From contig JARWIR010000014.1 in the NCBI GenBank assembly GCA_029959085.1, positions 10,524,001-10,588,000 on the forward strand: a DNA stretch of 64,000 nucleotides, written 5' to 3'. This document shows positions 1-14,217 of this stretch, piece after piece. Each line of letters starts with the position of its first letter. The first letter of the stretch is position 1. Below the pieces are notes generated by a model, which saw nothing but the letters and a program-made list of their open reading frames with translations, did no database searches and was not told where the DNA came from. This stretch comes from Nemophila menziesii. Its lineage: Eukaryota > Streptophyta > Magnoliopsida > Boraginales > Hydrophyllaceae. The position numbers were made by a program, and so were the translations under genes.

Positions 1-296
1 GCTTTTCCTTTTCCATGTTTTTAGCTTTTGTTTCCTTATCTCCAATTACCATGCTTATCTCTTTCCATTTCTTGTAATCTTTGACTTGTACTCTAATTAA
101 TCTCCATAATTATCTTTAAAGCTTCACACTAAATAAATAATTAAACCCAATATGCTCTAAAAATATTATTTTACTAAATCAAGACTTAAAATAGGAAAGT
201 GCACTATTTCTCAAGAAAATCAATTAGAAAGACTTCTAAATCACTAAAAATGATGTCTCATCCTAACATAAATCTATCACACATGAGGAGACATCA
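1..296 (-). mobile_element. LTR fragment of a minus-strand Athila-like element, cut by the window edge
   Basis: The stretch matches, by eye and in the same orientation, the outer part of the LTRs at 41000-42527 and 61819-63317: the same series of landmarks (tctttaaagcttcacact, aaataaataa, tgctctaaaa, aatgatgtctc) ends in gacatca at 296. On the minus strand this end is the LTR start, TGATGTCTCC, the conserved start of every LTR of this family here. Only the first 300 bases are inside the window. It is a 3' LTR in minus orientation, because the family's internal tail follows it on the right. Confidence 0.8.
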
Positions 297-640
297 ACGG
301 GTCATATGGAAATGCCTAATTAACTAAGGGGATATGGACTTATATCGTGGAGACAAAAGAAGGGCTTAAATGCTAAAAATGGGGCTAAGACGGATAATAT
401 TAAGTTAAGGGATAGAAATCAAAAAAGTCTCAAATGGCTGTCAAATAACCGCCTCTATCATTATACATCTTTGAAATAATAATTTCAATAATATTGCACT
501 TTGTAGGGAATATAGTTTATTAAAAAGTAAAGTCACCTGAAAAGCACGAAGTACCGGAAAAAAAAAACCAAAGGCTTGATGTGTAGTTATGAAACCAAGG
601 AAACTAAAAAGCACCCTAAGCACCAAACAAAAAAAAAAAC
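297..640 (-). mobile_element. Internal 3' tail of the same Athila-like element, truncated
   Basis: Bases 297-480 align with 43450-43620 of element C: both contain cgggtcatatgga, a gcttatatcgtgg-like run, tggggctaaga and an aaccgcct run. In element C this segment lies about 920 bp from the LTR, whereas here it touches it, so the copy carries an internal deletion or belongs to a shorter subfamily. Similarity fades after about 500, and no PPT-like G-tract precedes the LTR as it does in elements C and D. The right boundary is approximate. Confidence 0.6.
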
Positions 641-2597
641 TTGATTTGTTGTCGATTTGAAGTTCGATGCTTCATTAGAAAATTTTAAATATGCCCCTGT
701 TGGCATAACATGAGAAGTAATACAGGAATTACTAATCTACCTATTGCTTGGTTGTCCAAAATTCTTAAACAACTTATTTTCTTCCCGCAAGTGATTGCCA
801 AAATACTTTTGTTATTCTTTATCCTTTAAAAAATGAACCTAAATGAGTTGTGAGATGAGTATTTAAAAACATTTAAGAGTTTAATTTTACGTATATAATA
901 CTAAAATTTATCATAAGTTTCATTTTCAGAACTTATTAATTACAAACCTTGAAAATTTAATAAGAATACATTATTTTGTCAAAATTTTAATAGCAAACAA
1001 AGTTAAAGTTCACAACCAAAAGTGAAGGAAAAGAGAGCAGGAAGCAGAGTAGAAGATCGGTGGTCCAGGAAAAAGAAGAAGTAGAAAATCGACCGAAAGT
1101 TTTATTTTGGATTAATAAGTATTTGCTAATTAAGTAGGAGAGGAAAATCAAAATATAAGTGGCTCTGTGATGTTCATTCCATTAAACACAACTATTGCAA
1201 GAAAATCGTCATTGTAATCAAATACACCTCAATATTTCAACATAAATAAATGGATACAATTCCATAGTAAGGCAAATCTTTTCATGAAATATTTGGATGA
1301 GTAACTATAGTCAGCTTCGGTTCAACACCTCACACAAAATAAATACATCTAATCCCTCATTCTTTTGAAGAATCCACATGATGACCCTTATAAGTAATTA
1401 ACAACTCTTCGGCATGATTTGGATAGTAAAAATTCTTTTCAGATATATAAAACAGAGTAAGTGATGTCAGCTCCTTTATAATCTCCTTTGCCTTCATTAG
1501 TTGTACAATTCTGTACTGTGGAATCACTCTATCTTTGCCCCCAACAGTCTAATCAACTTAGCTTCATTTGGCCAAACGATCTTCTCATCTTCACGAATCA
1601 ACGGTTGAATATAAGCTTCATTACAAATATAAACTCAAGGGATCACATCTGCAATTAACTCAATTTTTTATTACGCAGTAAAATTCACCACAATTCACCA
1701 TCAATTTTTTATTTGGGGCCATTAATCGAACACCTCCAGTGTGATACTAATCTCTTACTGTAAAATTTTGTATGAACAGAATTGTTGTTTGATCCTGCAA
1801 TTATCACATCCTCAAACACCTTAATATATAATGATTATTGTATCACAGTGGCAATCTATTTGATCAAGTCGAGGTGATTATCAATAGAAGAAAATTTCAC
1901 TGGAACTCTTCAATATAGGCGCGCATCGAGGGTAGAACGGAGAGGTGCAAATTCAGAGCTCTTCAGAATTGGTGAATTCAAACAGCTCCAAGACACTAAC
2001 TCTAATCCAAATACCTGATCACCATCTAAACCCTTAAACCCCGTATTAAAAATCTGGAGAAAAAGTCATAAGTGAGGAGATGTTGAATAGAGAGGTGAGA
2101 GAGCATTATTAAGCGAGGCTGGAACGGCGAGGTGAGGAGAGGATGAATCGGAAGGTGAGGCTGAATCGGGAAGTGTGGTGTCGACGGTGAATTGGCTTGT
2201 GCTTTTCATGGCCTAGGTGTTCGAGCTCTTCATATTCAGAGCTAGGCGTGGAGAGAGGTGAGAACTGTGGTGTCGACGGCGAAGTAGCTTGCTTGTGCTT
2301 TTGACGGCCTGCTCTTCACCGGTGGATTGAGAAGGGAGCTATTTCACCGGAATGGATTGGGCTTTTGGGCATGTTATTTGGTTAGAAGACTTTTTTTTGT
2401 TTCAAATTTGGTTAGAAGATGAAAAAGACATAAGCGTGAGACAGAGGAGTAAAACTTTTCTTTAATAGCTAATATATATATATACTAAGGATAATTTGGA
2501 AAGTTTTTAAATTTTTAAGTAACGAGATGCTCTTAACCGTCTGATGTAACACATTTTTTGCTTAAAACAGATCATGGACCCTCTTTATACCCCTTAG

Positions 2598-2600
<3 letters not shown>
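641..2600. other. Unassigned AT-rich intergenic DNA
   Basis: No coding frame, transposon domain or RNA gene is recognisable here. The segment 1920-2330 is richer in G and C and holds an imperfect direct repeat: 2173-2214 and 2265-2310 both read as a tgtggtgtcgacgg core followed by gcttgtgctttt and ggcct. It could be the remnant of a transposon end or decayed gene sequence, but neither terminal inverted repeats nor a target duplication could be identified. Confidence 0.5.

Positions 2601-2669
<69 letters not shown>
2601..2669. repeat. (TA)n microsatellite
   Basis: About 34 uninterrupted TA dinucleotides. The open frame running through it, giving a Tyr-Ile repeat, is an artefact of the microsatellite. 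Confidence 0.97.
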
Positions 2670-2673
<4 letters not shown>

Positions 2674-2979
2674 GCACAGATTGTTATTGTTATATCTCAC
2701 CAATCATTATATATGCCCACATATATCAAACTATTTCCAAAACGATAATTTATATCTTTATCTCGATGAACCTTTACTCTTTACCTTTTACTTAATTGAC
2801 TAAATTGTTAGAGTGACTACATGGGTACATCTCCCTTTGGTATACTAATTTAATGTCTGATATCAGGTTATGTTACGTTCATTTTTTGATGATTGCCTAT
2901 CATTCCAATTAAACATCCGCCATTTATTCCAAAATTTGATGAAGGATGCTTTCTTTCTGATCATGCATAAATGAGCCTT

Positions 2980-3530
2980 CACAGAGAAGGAATGACCAGG
3001 TCCTTGAAGCCAACCCAATTATGCGCGATGAAGCAGAATTTCTTTGGTTAAGTGACGTTTCTTTCACTAAGGAATGGGAACCGGCGGGTGTGGCTTCAAT
3101 TGCGGTGGACAAAAATGGCATTATCAAGCACAAGATTACGAGAAGATGTAGTGTTAGGTATTGTTTGGAGGATGAAAGTTGGGCTTTGCTCCTTGCCATT
3201 AGATGTGCATCCCAGCTTAATCTTCAGAGTAGTTTCTTATACTCTGACAACCTTAAACTTGTTCAAGGTATCTTGAATAAAGCCACTATTCACTGGGAAG
3301 TAAGACCTACTATTGAAGAGATCAACACACTATCCGAGTTGGACAATTAATCATATTAACCGTGAATATGACGGATTTTCCGATATACTAGCGAGGTGTG
3401 CTAGGAAGAATGTCAACCTTAATGATTGGCGTAATACGTCACTTATGGGGCCGTTTTCGTTGTTAGCTAATAGTTATAAGTCTGTAATTCTTAAATTTCT
3501 TCTCTCTGACAAAAAAAATTGATAATCTCG
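2980..3530 (+). pseudogene. 5'-truncated LINE remnant: RNase H domain and 3' end
   Basis: The frame 3021-3350 encodes WLSDVSFTKEWEPAG, AVDKNGIIKH, LEDESWALLLAIR and LYSDNLKLVQGI. These align with the C-terminal RNase H domain of the LINE at 20273-24392 (MSDASFKKEYEPTG, EGECWAVLLAMR, FYSDNLDLIQGI). The acidic residues of the fold are at equivalent places. After a stop and frameshift the similarity continues in 3355-3522 (NREYDGFSDILARCARKN, NDWRNTSL). A short A-run at 3511-3518 may be the tail. No target-site duplication was found. This is a dead 3' end of a plant L1-type LINE. Confidence 0.8.
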
Positions 3531-3627
3531 CCAACCATGTTAGAAATAATGAATAATTACACTTCTTTCACATCATTTATATGATGTTTCTTAGGGAAGT
3601 TATTTAAGAAATCAATACCGAATAAAT

Positions 3628-3652
3628 GTCTATGTCTATGTCTATGTCTAGG
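3628..3652. repeat. Short tctatg microsatellite
   Basis: Four near-perfect copies of a 6-bp tctatg unit lie just downstream of the LINE remnant. Confidence 0.8.
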
Positions 3653-3699
3653 CCTTGTGAAGGAATATAACAATGACAAGGAAGGAATTACTATAGAAA

Positions 3700-4298
3700 A
3701 AAGGGACCACTATAATTAGTGACCCACAAAGTTGAGTAATTAGTTCGGTAACTAAGAGCCAATTCGAATGATGATTAATTTTGGGGTCCAAGTTAAAACA
3801 ACACAATCGACTCTCCATTGTACAATGATTTTCTTTAAAAATGGAAAAAGTTGACCCGCAACCTTTCTTTATTTAGGTCCTATACTATACTAACGTGTCC
3901 ACATTTCTCATCGACCTTTTCACTCTTCACATTCAACCACCAAAACAAAACCCTTTACTCTACACACAAAAACACACAAAACTCTGTGGGTAAAAAAGAT
4001 CACAAAGTTGCTCATAATCTTCGACAGCTTCAAAAGGTACACCTACTTCTGATCCTTTTCTTCACTGTTTACAGTAAGCATATTCATATATTGATTCTTT
4101 TCTTCGCTGTATATACTCTCCAAATTCCAATTTTCATTCATTCCTTTTAATATTTTGTTAATTTTATATCACTGCAGATCTGATATTTTCCTTAAAATTA
4201 TGTTAACTTTCTTGTTTCAATTTCTTGCTCGCCAAGCAGTATATGATTTAATGCTAATATTAGTCTCTTTATTGTGTGGATGTAGTGTTGTTGTGATA
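3700..4298 (+). promoter_or_regulatory. Proximal promoter and 5' UTR of the glutathione reductase gene
   Basis: Upstream of the start codon lie a TTGACC W-box-type motif near 3851 and ACGTGTC at 3893-3899, which fits the abscisic-acid response core ACGTGKC. A 5' UTR intron is likely: a consensus-like donor (aaaag|gtacac) at 4036/4037 and a TAG acceptor at 4285 would place 13 untranslated bases before the ATG at 4299. Another acceptor, ctgcag near 4176, is possible. The motifs are short and individually weak; stress or ABA control is an inference only. Confidence 0.4.
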
Positions 4299-8092
<3,794 letters not shown>

Positions 8093-8533
8093 AGACACAT
8101 TATTATACCCACATAGTTGTTAGAATGAGATTTATTACACAAAAACTATTATCTCATTTGAAACTTATTTGAAATAGAAAGGAGAGTATGAATATGCAAA
8201 TTAGGTGTTTTTAAGCACCTTGACTGGATTTTAGATTCTTTGTTTACAGGTGTGAATTTGAGGGTTGTGTTTGTAAGACAAATTGATGTTATTTGCTTTG
8301 CTTTTATATTATTAATAATGGAATTGGCCTGGTTTATTGTCATTTACAAAAGTGAAATTCTTGCTGGGTTAAATATACAAGGGTTGTATACTTTGTTTCA
8401 TATTTGCTTTGCTGTATCTGGAGCACTGGGTTGGTTTGTGGTCATAATTACAGTGAATTTATACTCTTGCTTTTTCTTTCCCGAAAAAGATGGAGCTCAA
8501 AGCAGCCTAACACTTGTCAACTTACTTTCAGAC
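8093..8533 (+). other. Probable 3' UTR and downstream flank of the GR gene
   Basis: Begins straight after the GR stop codon. A 101-codon frame at 8240-8545 is hydrophobic and unlike any known family; it most likely reflects T-rich untranslated sequence. No clear polyadenylation signal could be chosen. Confidence 0.4.
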
Positions 8534-8691
8534 CCTGTTTTATGATTCTCCAAACCTCTAATTTAAGCTCCACCATATGGTAATGAATGGTTCTTGAAGA
8601 GAGATGTCAATTCCTGTTTTATAATTCTCCGAACCTACTGTTTTGAGCTCCACTAAGGCAATTAATGGTTTTTGAATAGAGATGTCAAGGG
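8534..8691. repeat. Tandem duplication, 79-bp unit, two copies
   Basis: Copy 1 starts at 8534 and copy 2 at 8613. Both run cctgttttat-attctcc-aacct ... gagctccac ... atggtt-ttgaa-agagatgtcaa. They differ at roughly a fifth of positions, so this is an old local duplication downstream of GR. Confidence 0.8.
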
Positions 8692-9131
8692 GGAGGGTTT
8701 GGTCCTTGCACCAATAAGTCTCAAAACCTGACTCACCTCCGTATCATTCTTCAACACATTCTTCCCACCTCCTCGCGGGGTAGGATTTTGGTTGCGGGTT
8801 ACAAGAGAAACCAAAACAAGACCAAGTAAAAGAAAAATGAAAATTACGGATCTTAGGTTATATACATTGTCCAATTTAAGTAGTAGGGAAGGTTAATATA
8901 AAAGTGAAAATAATAATCTTAACATCCCAAGGATAAAAATGATTTAATATCTATTTGGAAATTTAATCTATTTAGACATAAGGGTACAACGAAGATCATT
9001 TACTCACGGTGCGAGATTCGAGGTGGAGTACATCCCCACAACCCATCACAACCTCGTGCGGTTTTTGAAAGTCAATTTTCCACACCCGATTAAAACCCTA
9101 AAACACATTGTTTAGAAAATATTGGGACGGG
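8692..9131. other. Unassigned intergenic DNA between GR and a Tat-like element
   Basis: No coding potential, repeat family or RNA gene recognised. The only open frame (8662-8874, minus strand) is short and starts in the neighbouring duplication. Confidence 0.4.
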
Positions 9132-9327
9132 TGATAAAGTGTGAAATACCCGATCAGGTAACGTGTATGAATAATAGAACTTCAATAGACGTTGATGATG
9201 GTGTTCTTGTTGGATTTGCCTTCGGCTGAGCCTAGTTACTTGAGACCAGACCACAGTCAAGGATCATAAAGAGGTGTGTCTCCCGATGACACTTCGGCGT
9301 CATTATTAGGACCAAGGAGCGAATAGA

Positions 9328-9383
<56 letters not shown>

Positions 9384-9940
9384 AACTAAGATCGATTGTA
9401 ATGTGAGTAGTGAAAATATGAACGATAATCTTTTTTTAGGTGCATGACATGGGTATTTATGAATAAGGAAAGTTTAATATAGCTGGTTAGGTTTTTGTTG
9501 TGTTCCACTAGGGAATGTTCAATAGGCGATGCACTCAATCACATAGCAAAGTAGGACACATTTCCTCGGGCATTGGTAAGAGATTCTTCTTAGGCTCATC
9601 TATTTAGAGAAACGCCCACTACCCAATAGGTTGAGGACCGTATATGATCGTCACGCTCGACGGAGTATGCCAAATCTATCAATACCCCCTTGAATTCTGA
9701 GGACGGTCTTGATGATATTTTTAAGGCCCGACCATGGAATTCATTCGACCCACACGACGATTTTGAGCGGCTATCGTTGTGCAACCGCGAGACACATGGA
9801 AACCTATGGTTGGTTGGTTAATCATAATTACTTCGACCTTTTTATGAGAACACGTTCACCGTCAGATGATATATTAGGCGTCATGCCATTATTTTCTCGG
9901 AGAGGTGAAGTGACGTTATTTCCCTATATAATCTGAGACC
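9132..9940 (-). repeat. Left (3') LTR of the Tat-like element, approximate
   Basis: Starts TGATAAAGTGTGAAATACCC and matches the right LTR in blocks. It contains a (TA)n-(TG)n microsatellite at about 9331-9381. The inner boundary is uncertain because the two LTRs have diverged heavily. Confidence 0.5.
9331..9381. repeat. Compound (TA)n(TG)n microsatellite
   Basis: A short TA run passes directly into about 19 TG dinucleotides, inside the left LTR of the Tat-like element. The right LTR has only a short tatatata stretch at the matching place, so the TG part expanded after insertion. Confidence 0.95.
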
Positions 9941-10038
9941 TTTGTCATTGATCGTCATTCATTCTTACAGGTTTCCTTCATAACTACCATTTATGCGTTA
10001 ATCATCTCGCAATCTTTCCTTCTCTTGTTTTACTCATA

Positions 10039-10275
10039 GATACGAAAAAATCAACCAATGCAAAGCGTCGTCTTGTTGTACGAAAATCAAAGGATGACCG
10101 ATTGGTCATCCTCCCTATTGAGTATTTCCTAGCCAGGTTCGGCTTCTTGCTCCTTCGTCGATTGATCAAGAAGGCCCTTTCCCCGAACGACGGGAGAATT
10201 ACGATAATCTCCCCCCTCCGAGAGAGAAGAGGCAAAGGTTTTTTCATACTATTTTGTTGGACTTTAGGGCTTTAG
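10039..10275 (+). other. Open frame antisense to the Tat-like element (possible aORF relic)
   Basis: About 78 codons are open on the plus strand from the boundary sequence tactcatag|at, which resembles an intron acceptor, to a TAG at 10273. The product is basic and Leu/Arg-rich. Tat-lineage elements are known to carry an additional antisense ORF between pol and the 3' LTR, and this lies in that interval. A TATATAAT sequence at about 9923 could be a promoter. I do not recognise a domain, so this is a positional argument only. Confidence 0.2.
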
Positions 10276-10919
10276 CTCGTACTGAGGGTCCCTTTGCTTC
10301 CTCTCGTCCTAGCTTCTTGAGGGTTGGCTTGATTGGTAGGCCTCCGGTTCTTGGGGTCAGATCCACACAACCTCATGATATACATATATGGCGTGCTCCT
10401 TGATGAAATACACCATTGATCGTGTAAGCTATTCATAAGGGTTTTCTTTTGTTCTTTTGACATTCTATCGTTAATTTCTACGTGTTGTGGTAGGAAACCA
10501 AGCCAGAGGTTTCCTTGTAAGTCTAGAATGCCAACTCTACTGAGGTTGGCCACATTTGCAAAGAGAGGATCCAGTTCTGGGAGGAGGTCTCCAAGATGAG
10601 GATGAATGTTTTAAAGCTTGATGACAAAACGACCTGGTTGGTCACTCTTTACGGTGCTTACTTGAGAGTTGAAGTCGGGTAAAACTTCTTTTACTAGGAG
10701 GAGTGATGCTCGGGCTATTATGACTTAAAAATCCTTGGTTGCATGTGTCGGTGAATTGGAGCGGTATTGTGCAACGCTATATATCAGTTGGATGCAGGGC
10801 AAGGATACGCAATGTATTCAATACATTATTCGAACTTGAACTGAAAAGTCAATGGAGATTTTCTGCCTGTACGGCTGCAACCAAGGCACCAAAGCTTGAT
10901 GAGGAGGTTTTGACTTGCA

Positions 10920-11292
10920 CCATGCGACATGTTTGGTTAGTGATCCATTTTTTGTACCCCAGCCTTAAGTCTTAGGGGTCCGAGTTAGTTTTAATATGCG
11001 ACATGCTTAGGTAGGTAGACAACTGAATAACCCCCTAGCCTTGAGTCTTAGGGGTATGCGGTAGTTTTGGTATGAAACATGCTTAGGTCAGTGATCTATT
11101 GGCCGATCCCCTAGCCTTGAGTCCTAAGGGCCCAGGGTAGTTATGCTCTGCAATGTGCTTAGGTAAGTGATTTATGGGCCTACACCTTAGCCCCGAGTCT
11201 AACGGTACGTGTTAGTTTTGATCTACGACATTCTTAGGTCGGTGATCCATTGGGAGACCTCCTAGCCTTAAGTCTTAGGGGCCAGGGGTGAA
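10920..11292. repeat. Degenerate tandem array, unit about 76 bp, five copies
   Basis: A unit of the form gcgacatgcttaggt-ggtgatc ... ccctagccttgagtcttaggggt recurs with its (g)cgaca(t) core near 10924, 10999, 11075, 11152 and 11227, that is 75-77 bp apart. Copies differ by scattered substitutions. It lies between the protease remnant and the 3' LTR of the Tat-like element, where such elements often carry satellite-like arrays. Confidence 0.85.
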
Positions 11293-11644
11293 ATGCATAA
11301 GTCGAAAAAATAAATTGGACAGACTCTTAGCTTTGAATATTAAGAAACTATTGACAATTTGTGGAGTAGTTTAGAGAAATATTAGAGTTTATATTAGTAT
11401 TAAGAGTTGAGATTCTCGGTCACCTCCACATAAACTCTCATTAAAAAAGTCCTCAGAGAAAATCTAACCCTGATCGAGGAAAATAGTGAAGAGAGAAGCG
11501 TCAATCTATTATTACAATTCCTGGAAAAAGCAACAAGACGAGAAAGAGATTAACAAGGAATATATCTTTCGAATCGAGAACTTACATCATTCGTCCGCAC
11601 CGTCCCCGTAAATTTGTAAGTTCTCGGTTTTGCTTTGTCGTGGG

Positions 11645-12075
11645 CTATACTTTAAAAATCGCCGCCTAGGCGTCGACTCCCCCTCAGTCGCCTACACCTA
11701 TTAAAATTGCTAAGTGTTTTTGCCTGGAGTTTTAGTCGATGTGGAAGAGGCGCATAACATGCCTAGCCGTCGATTAATGACCTAAAACGCCCGTCTAGGC
11801 CCACTTTTTATTTTTCTTATTATTTTCGAGAGTTCTTGAATTCATAATATAACTCAAATTTTAGTATTTTTTATATTTACTATAGTGTTGCTACATGAAT
11901 TTTATGGCTTAAATAGTCATTTTTTTTAATAATAACTACGTATATATTACTATATATACATAATTACATAATAGGATTCAAAACCGCCTTATCCTGCCTA
12001 GACCCCGTATAATCCCGCCTAGGTGTTAAGCCCTAATCGACCGTCTAAACCGCAAAACCAAGATCTACAACATAG
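11645..12075 (-). mobile_element. hAT-like MITE of the GCCTAGGCG-rich family, copy 1
   Basis: 431 bp, the reverse-complement relative of the element at 38715-39172. The right end is AGATCTACAACATAG, one of that family's terminal inverted repeats; the left end, CTATACTTTAAAAATC, is degraded. GC-rich subterminal blocks with GCCTAGGCG motifs surround an AT-rich core. It is flanked by an 8-bp near-duplication: GTCGTGGG at 11637-11644 and GTCATGGG at 12076-12083. Eight-base duplications are the mark of hAT-type transposition. It inserted into the Tat-like element. Confidence 0.85.
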
Positions 12076-12226
12076 GTCATGGGTTGAAGGTATTTGTTCG
12101 AATTAGGGTCACGTCTTGACAATATATTACTTTGTTCGACATTCCCAAGATCTTTTCAACTTGGCCTCACTTTTTTTTTTTTTTGGACAGTAACTTGGCC
12201 TCACTAAGAGTCTTCTTTTACGTATA

Positions 12227-12720
12227 CTAATCATAAATATTTTGATTCTTTAAGTGATTTAAAAGAACATTCACAAGCTCGGCTTTGGTTTCCTCGGGAA
12301 ACAAAACTCCTAGTAGTGTTGGGAATTTGACTGTGAAGAGATAGGTTGATATTAATACTGGAAGCTTGTTCAGTGTTGATCGGACGAGGATTGCATGATA
12401 TGTTAATTCACACAATTCTATGACAAAGCACAATTGTACATTTTTGAACTGCTCATCTGACCAAACTGTCATTGGTAGGTTAATGTATCTTGAAGGTTGG
12501 AAGTTCTTACTTGAGAACACTTTGATCGGATCTTGATAGGGGTATATAGAGTTGGGATCAATCTTTAGTTGGTCAAAGGTGTTCATGTATTAAAAGTTTA
12601 CTAATCTTTCTGTATCTACTAGCACATGTCACATCAATCCGATGATCGGTATTACAAGTGGGTTGTCATGGGAGTATACTAGCATACTTTCATCTCGATC
12701 AGAGAAGTGGATTTTGTCTC
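12227..12720 (-). pseudogene. Protease region of the Tat-like gag-pro polyprotein
   Basis: The minus-strand frame 12586-12227 includes YHAILVRSTLNKLPVLISTY and LFTVKFPT, the signature that follows the protease active site in Tat-lineage Ty3/gypsy polyproteins (family pattern YNAILGRP-LN-L-A--STYHL-KFPT). Just upstream, 12720-12590 reads FSDRDES, HDNPLVIPI and then HVLVDTE. The active site would normally be DTG-S; here Gly has become Glu and stops intervene, so no enzyme is made. RT, expected next, is absent. Confidence 0.7.
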
Positions 12721-14194
12721 CGATTTTGGGTTATCCCACTGGCCTCAAGCTTTTGACGTGCCAGACATGATTCCTTCTTTATTTTCTTGACTTCCTACTT
12801 TTTGGCACGCCTAGTATGGTGTTTATTTCGAAGTCTTACCCTCGGGGATGGGATTAAGATATCGTTAGGCCGGGTAAGGCAATGCTCTCTGAACTGGTGG
12901 TAGGGGCGGACACTGTTTTTTATTAAAATGCTCCCGAATTCATGAATAGCCTTCTCCATATGGCGGTGCTCGAGAATTTTCCAGCGTGTTTAGCGTAATT
13001 GTCAATCGTGTATATCGACACTCCTCTTCCACATGGTTTGTCGCGTTACAACCAACCCCTCCGTTCTCTCGTATATCTGATCTTTTCACGTTTCCCTTGG
13101 GATGAGTGCTTGTCATATAGGGTCTACTTTTCCCGAACTCTTTCATGCACCTTTCTTCAAATTTTTTCAGCCCTTATAAAGGTTCACAAATTTGCAATTA
13201 TATCGGAAAGACTACGTTGGGATGAGAGGGAAAATGGACCTAAAATTCATAGTTAGTTAATCTTCGAGTAAAAACATGACAAACCATAGATCGGTCTAAA
13301 TCATTTACTTTATAGGAGACTTCGGAAGAACGCTCCACGAAGGATTGTAAGCTTTCTCATTTTTATTCGAAGGAGATTAAATAAGTTAAGAGTTCGCATG
13401 GGCAATCTTCCTGTTTTGGAATCAGGCTTGCAATTTGTCGACGAGATGGGTTAAAGTTACAATTGAGTGTGACGCTAACTTGAAATACCATATTTGAGCA
13501 TATCCATTTACTATCTATATTATTATGCATTTGAACAAAAAAAAAATAGAGATTTAATAGAAAATCCTGACAATGACCCTGAAATAAACTAGATATATCT
13601 TCGAAAGGTGTTGATATGGACGTCCGAGTTTGAAGAGTCATCGAATGTGGGGGATGGAATGTGGGGACGATCGACAGTTGGAACTTTTGAGGTACATCGG
13701 CATCGCGTATCACCAAGTAAATGGGATCATCAAGTTGATCACTGAGGTTCGGTCAGTTGGTAACCCCCACAGTTCGTTCATCTTGGCTTCGTCTTCGTGG
13801 GTTTTTTTCTTGGCGCGAGCCTGTCTTGGTATTGGTGTACATGCTATCACTCCGTCTAGCGAAATTGACCCAAATATAGTTGATGGAAGATTCCCGTTGT
13901 AGTTGTGTCGGCTGTCGCGTTAACTGATGCAGATTTTGTCGTAAGAATCACTTAAAATGTTGGACGACCTTTGAGTGGAGCATCCGAGCTTCTACGACAA
14001 ATAATTGCTGGACACTTGTGGCTCTCAACGTGGTTCGAGGTCCACTCTTTACGGACCTCCATTCTCAACTATTAAGAGTGACTCCATTTCGTTGTTTGGT
14101 ATGATAGGTGGTGGTGAATCCATTTCTGCTTGTCTCTATGAATCTAGTCCGGACCTGGTTTTCATCAGGTTTTTCTGAATCGGTTTAGAATTTC
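12721..14194 (-). pseudogene. Degenerate gag and leader region of the Tat-like element
   Basis: Lies between the primer-binding site and the protease remnant, where gag belongs. Open frames are short and broken. Minus-strand 13146-12940 contains a CNATNHVEEEC stretch that resembles the last part of a Tat-type zinc knuckle (H-x4-C). No continuous gag frame remains; the assignment rests mainly on position. Confidence 0.4.
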
Positions 14195-14196
14195 GT

Positions 14197-14217
14197 CCCC
14201 ACAAACGGCGCCAACTG
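14197..14217 (-). promoter_or_regulatory. Primer-binding site of the Tat-like element
   Basis: On the minus strand the sequence immediately after the LTR end (tcTATCA) is gTTGGCGCCGTTTGTGGGGA, matching the TGGCGCC-start primer sites of Tat-lineage elements. It fixes the orientation as minus and the LTR edge at 14218. Confidence 0.7.

Noticed and set aside
2558..2803. 81-codon frame
   Set aside because: It is a reading of a (TA)n microsatellite.
8240..8545. 101-codon hydrophobic frame after GR
   Set aside because: No family resemblance, lies where the 3' UTR of GR belongs, and T-rich DNA easily gives such frames.
13363..13902. Overlapping plus and minus frames of 90-117 codons in the Tat-like element
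   Set aside because: No similarity to gag or any known protein, overlapping on opposite strands in degenerate gag territory.
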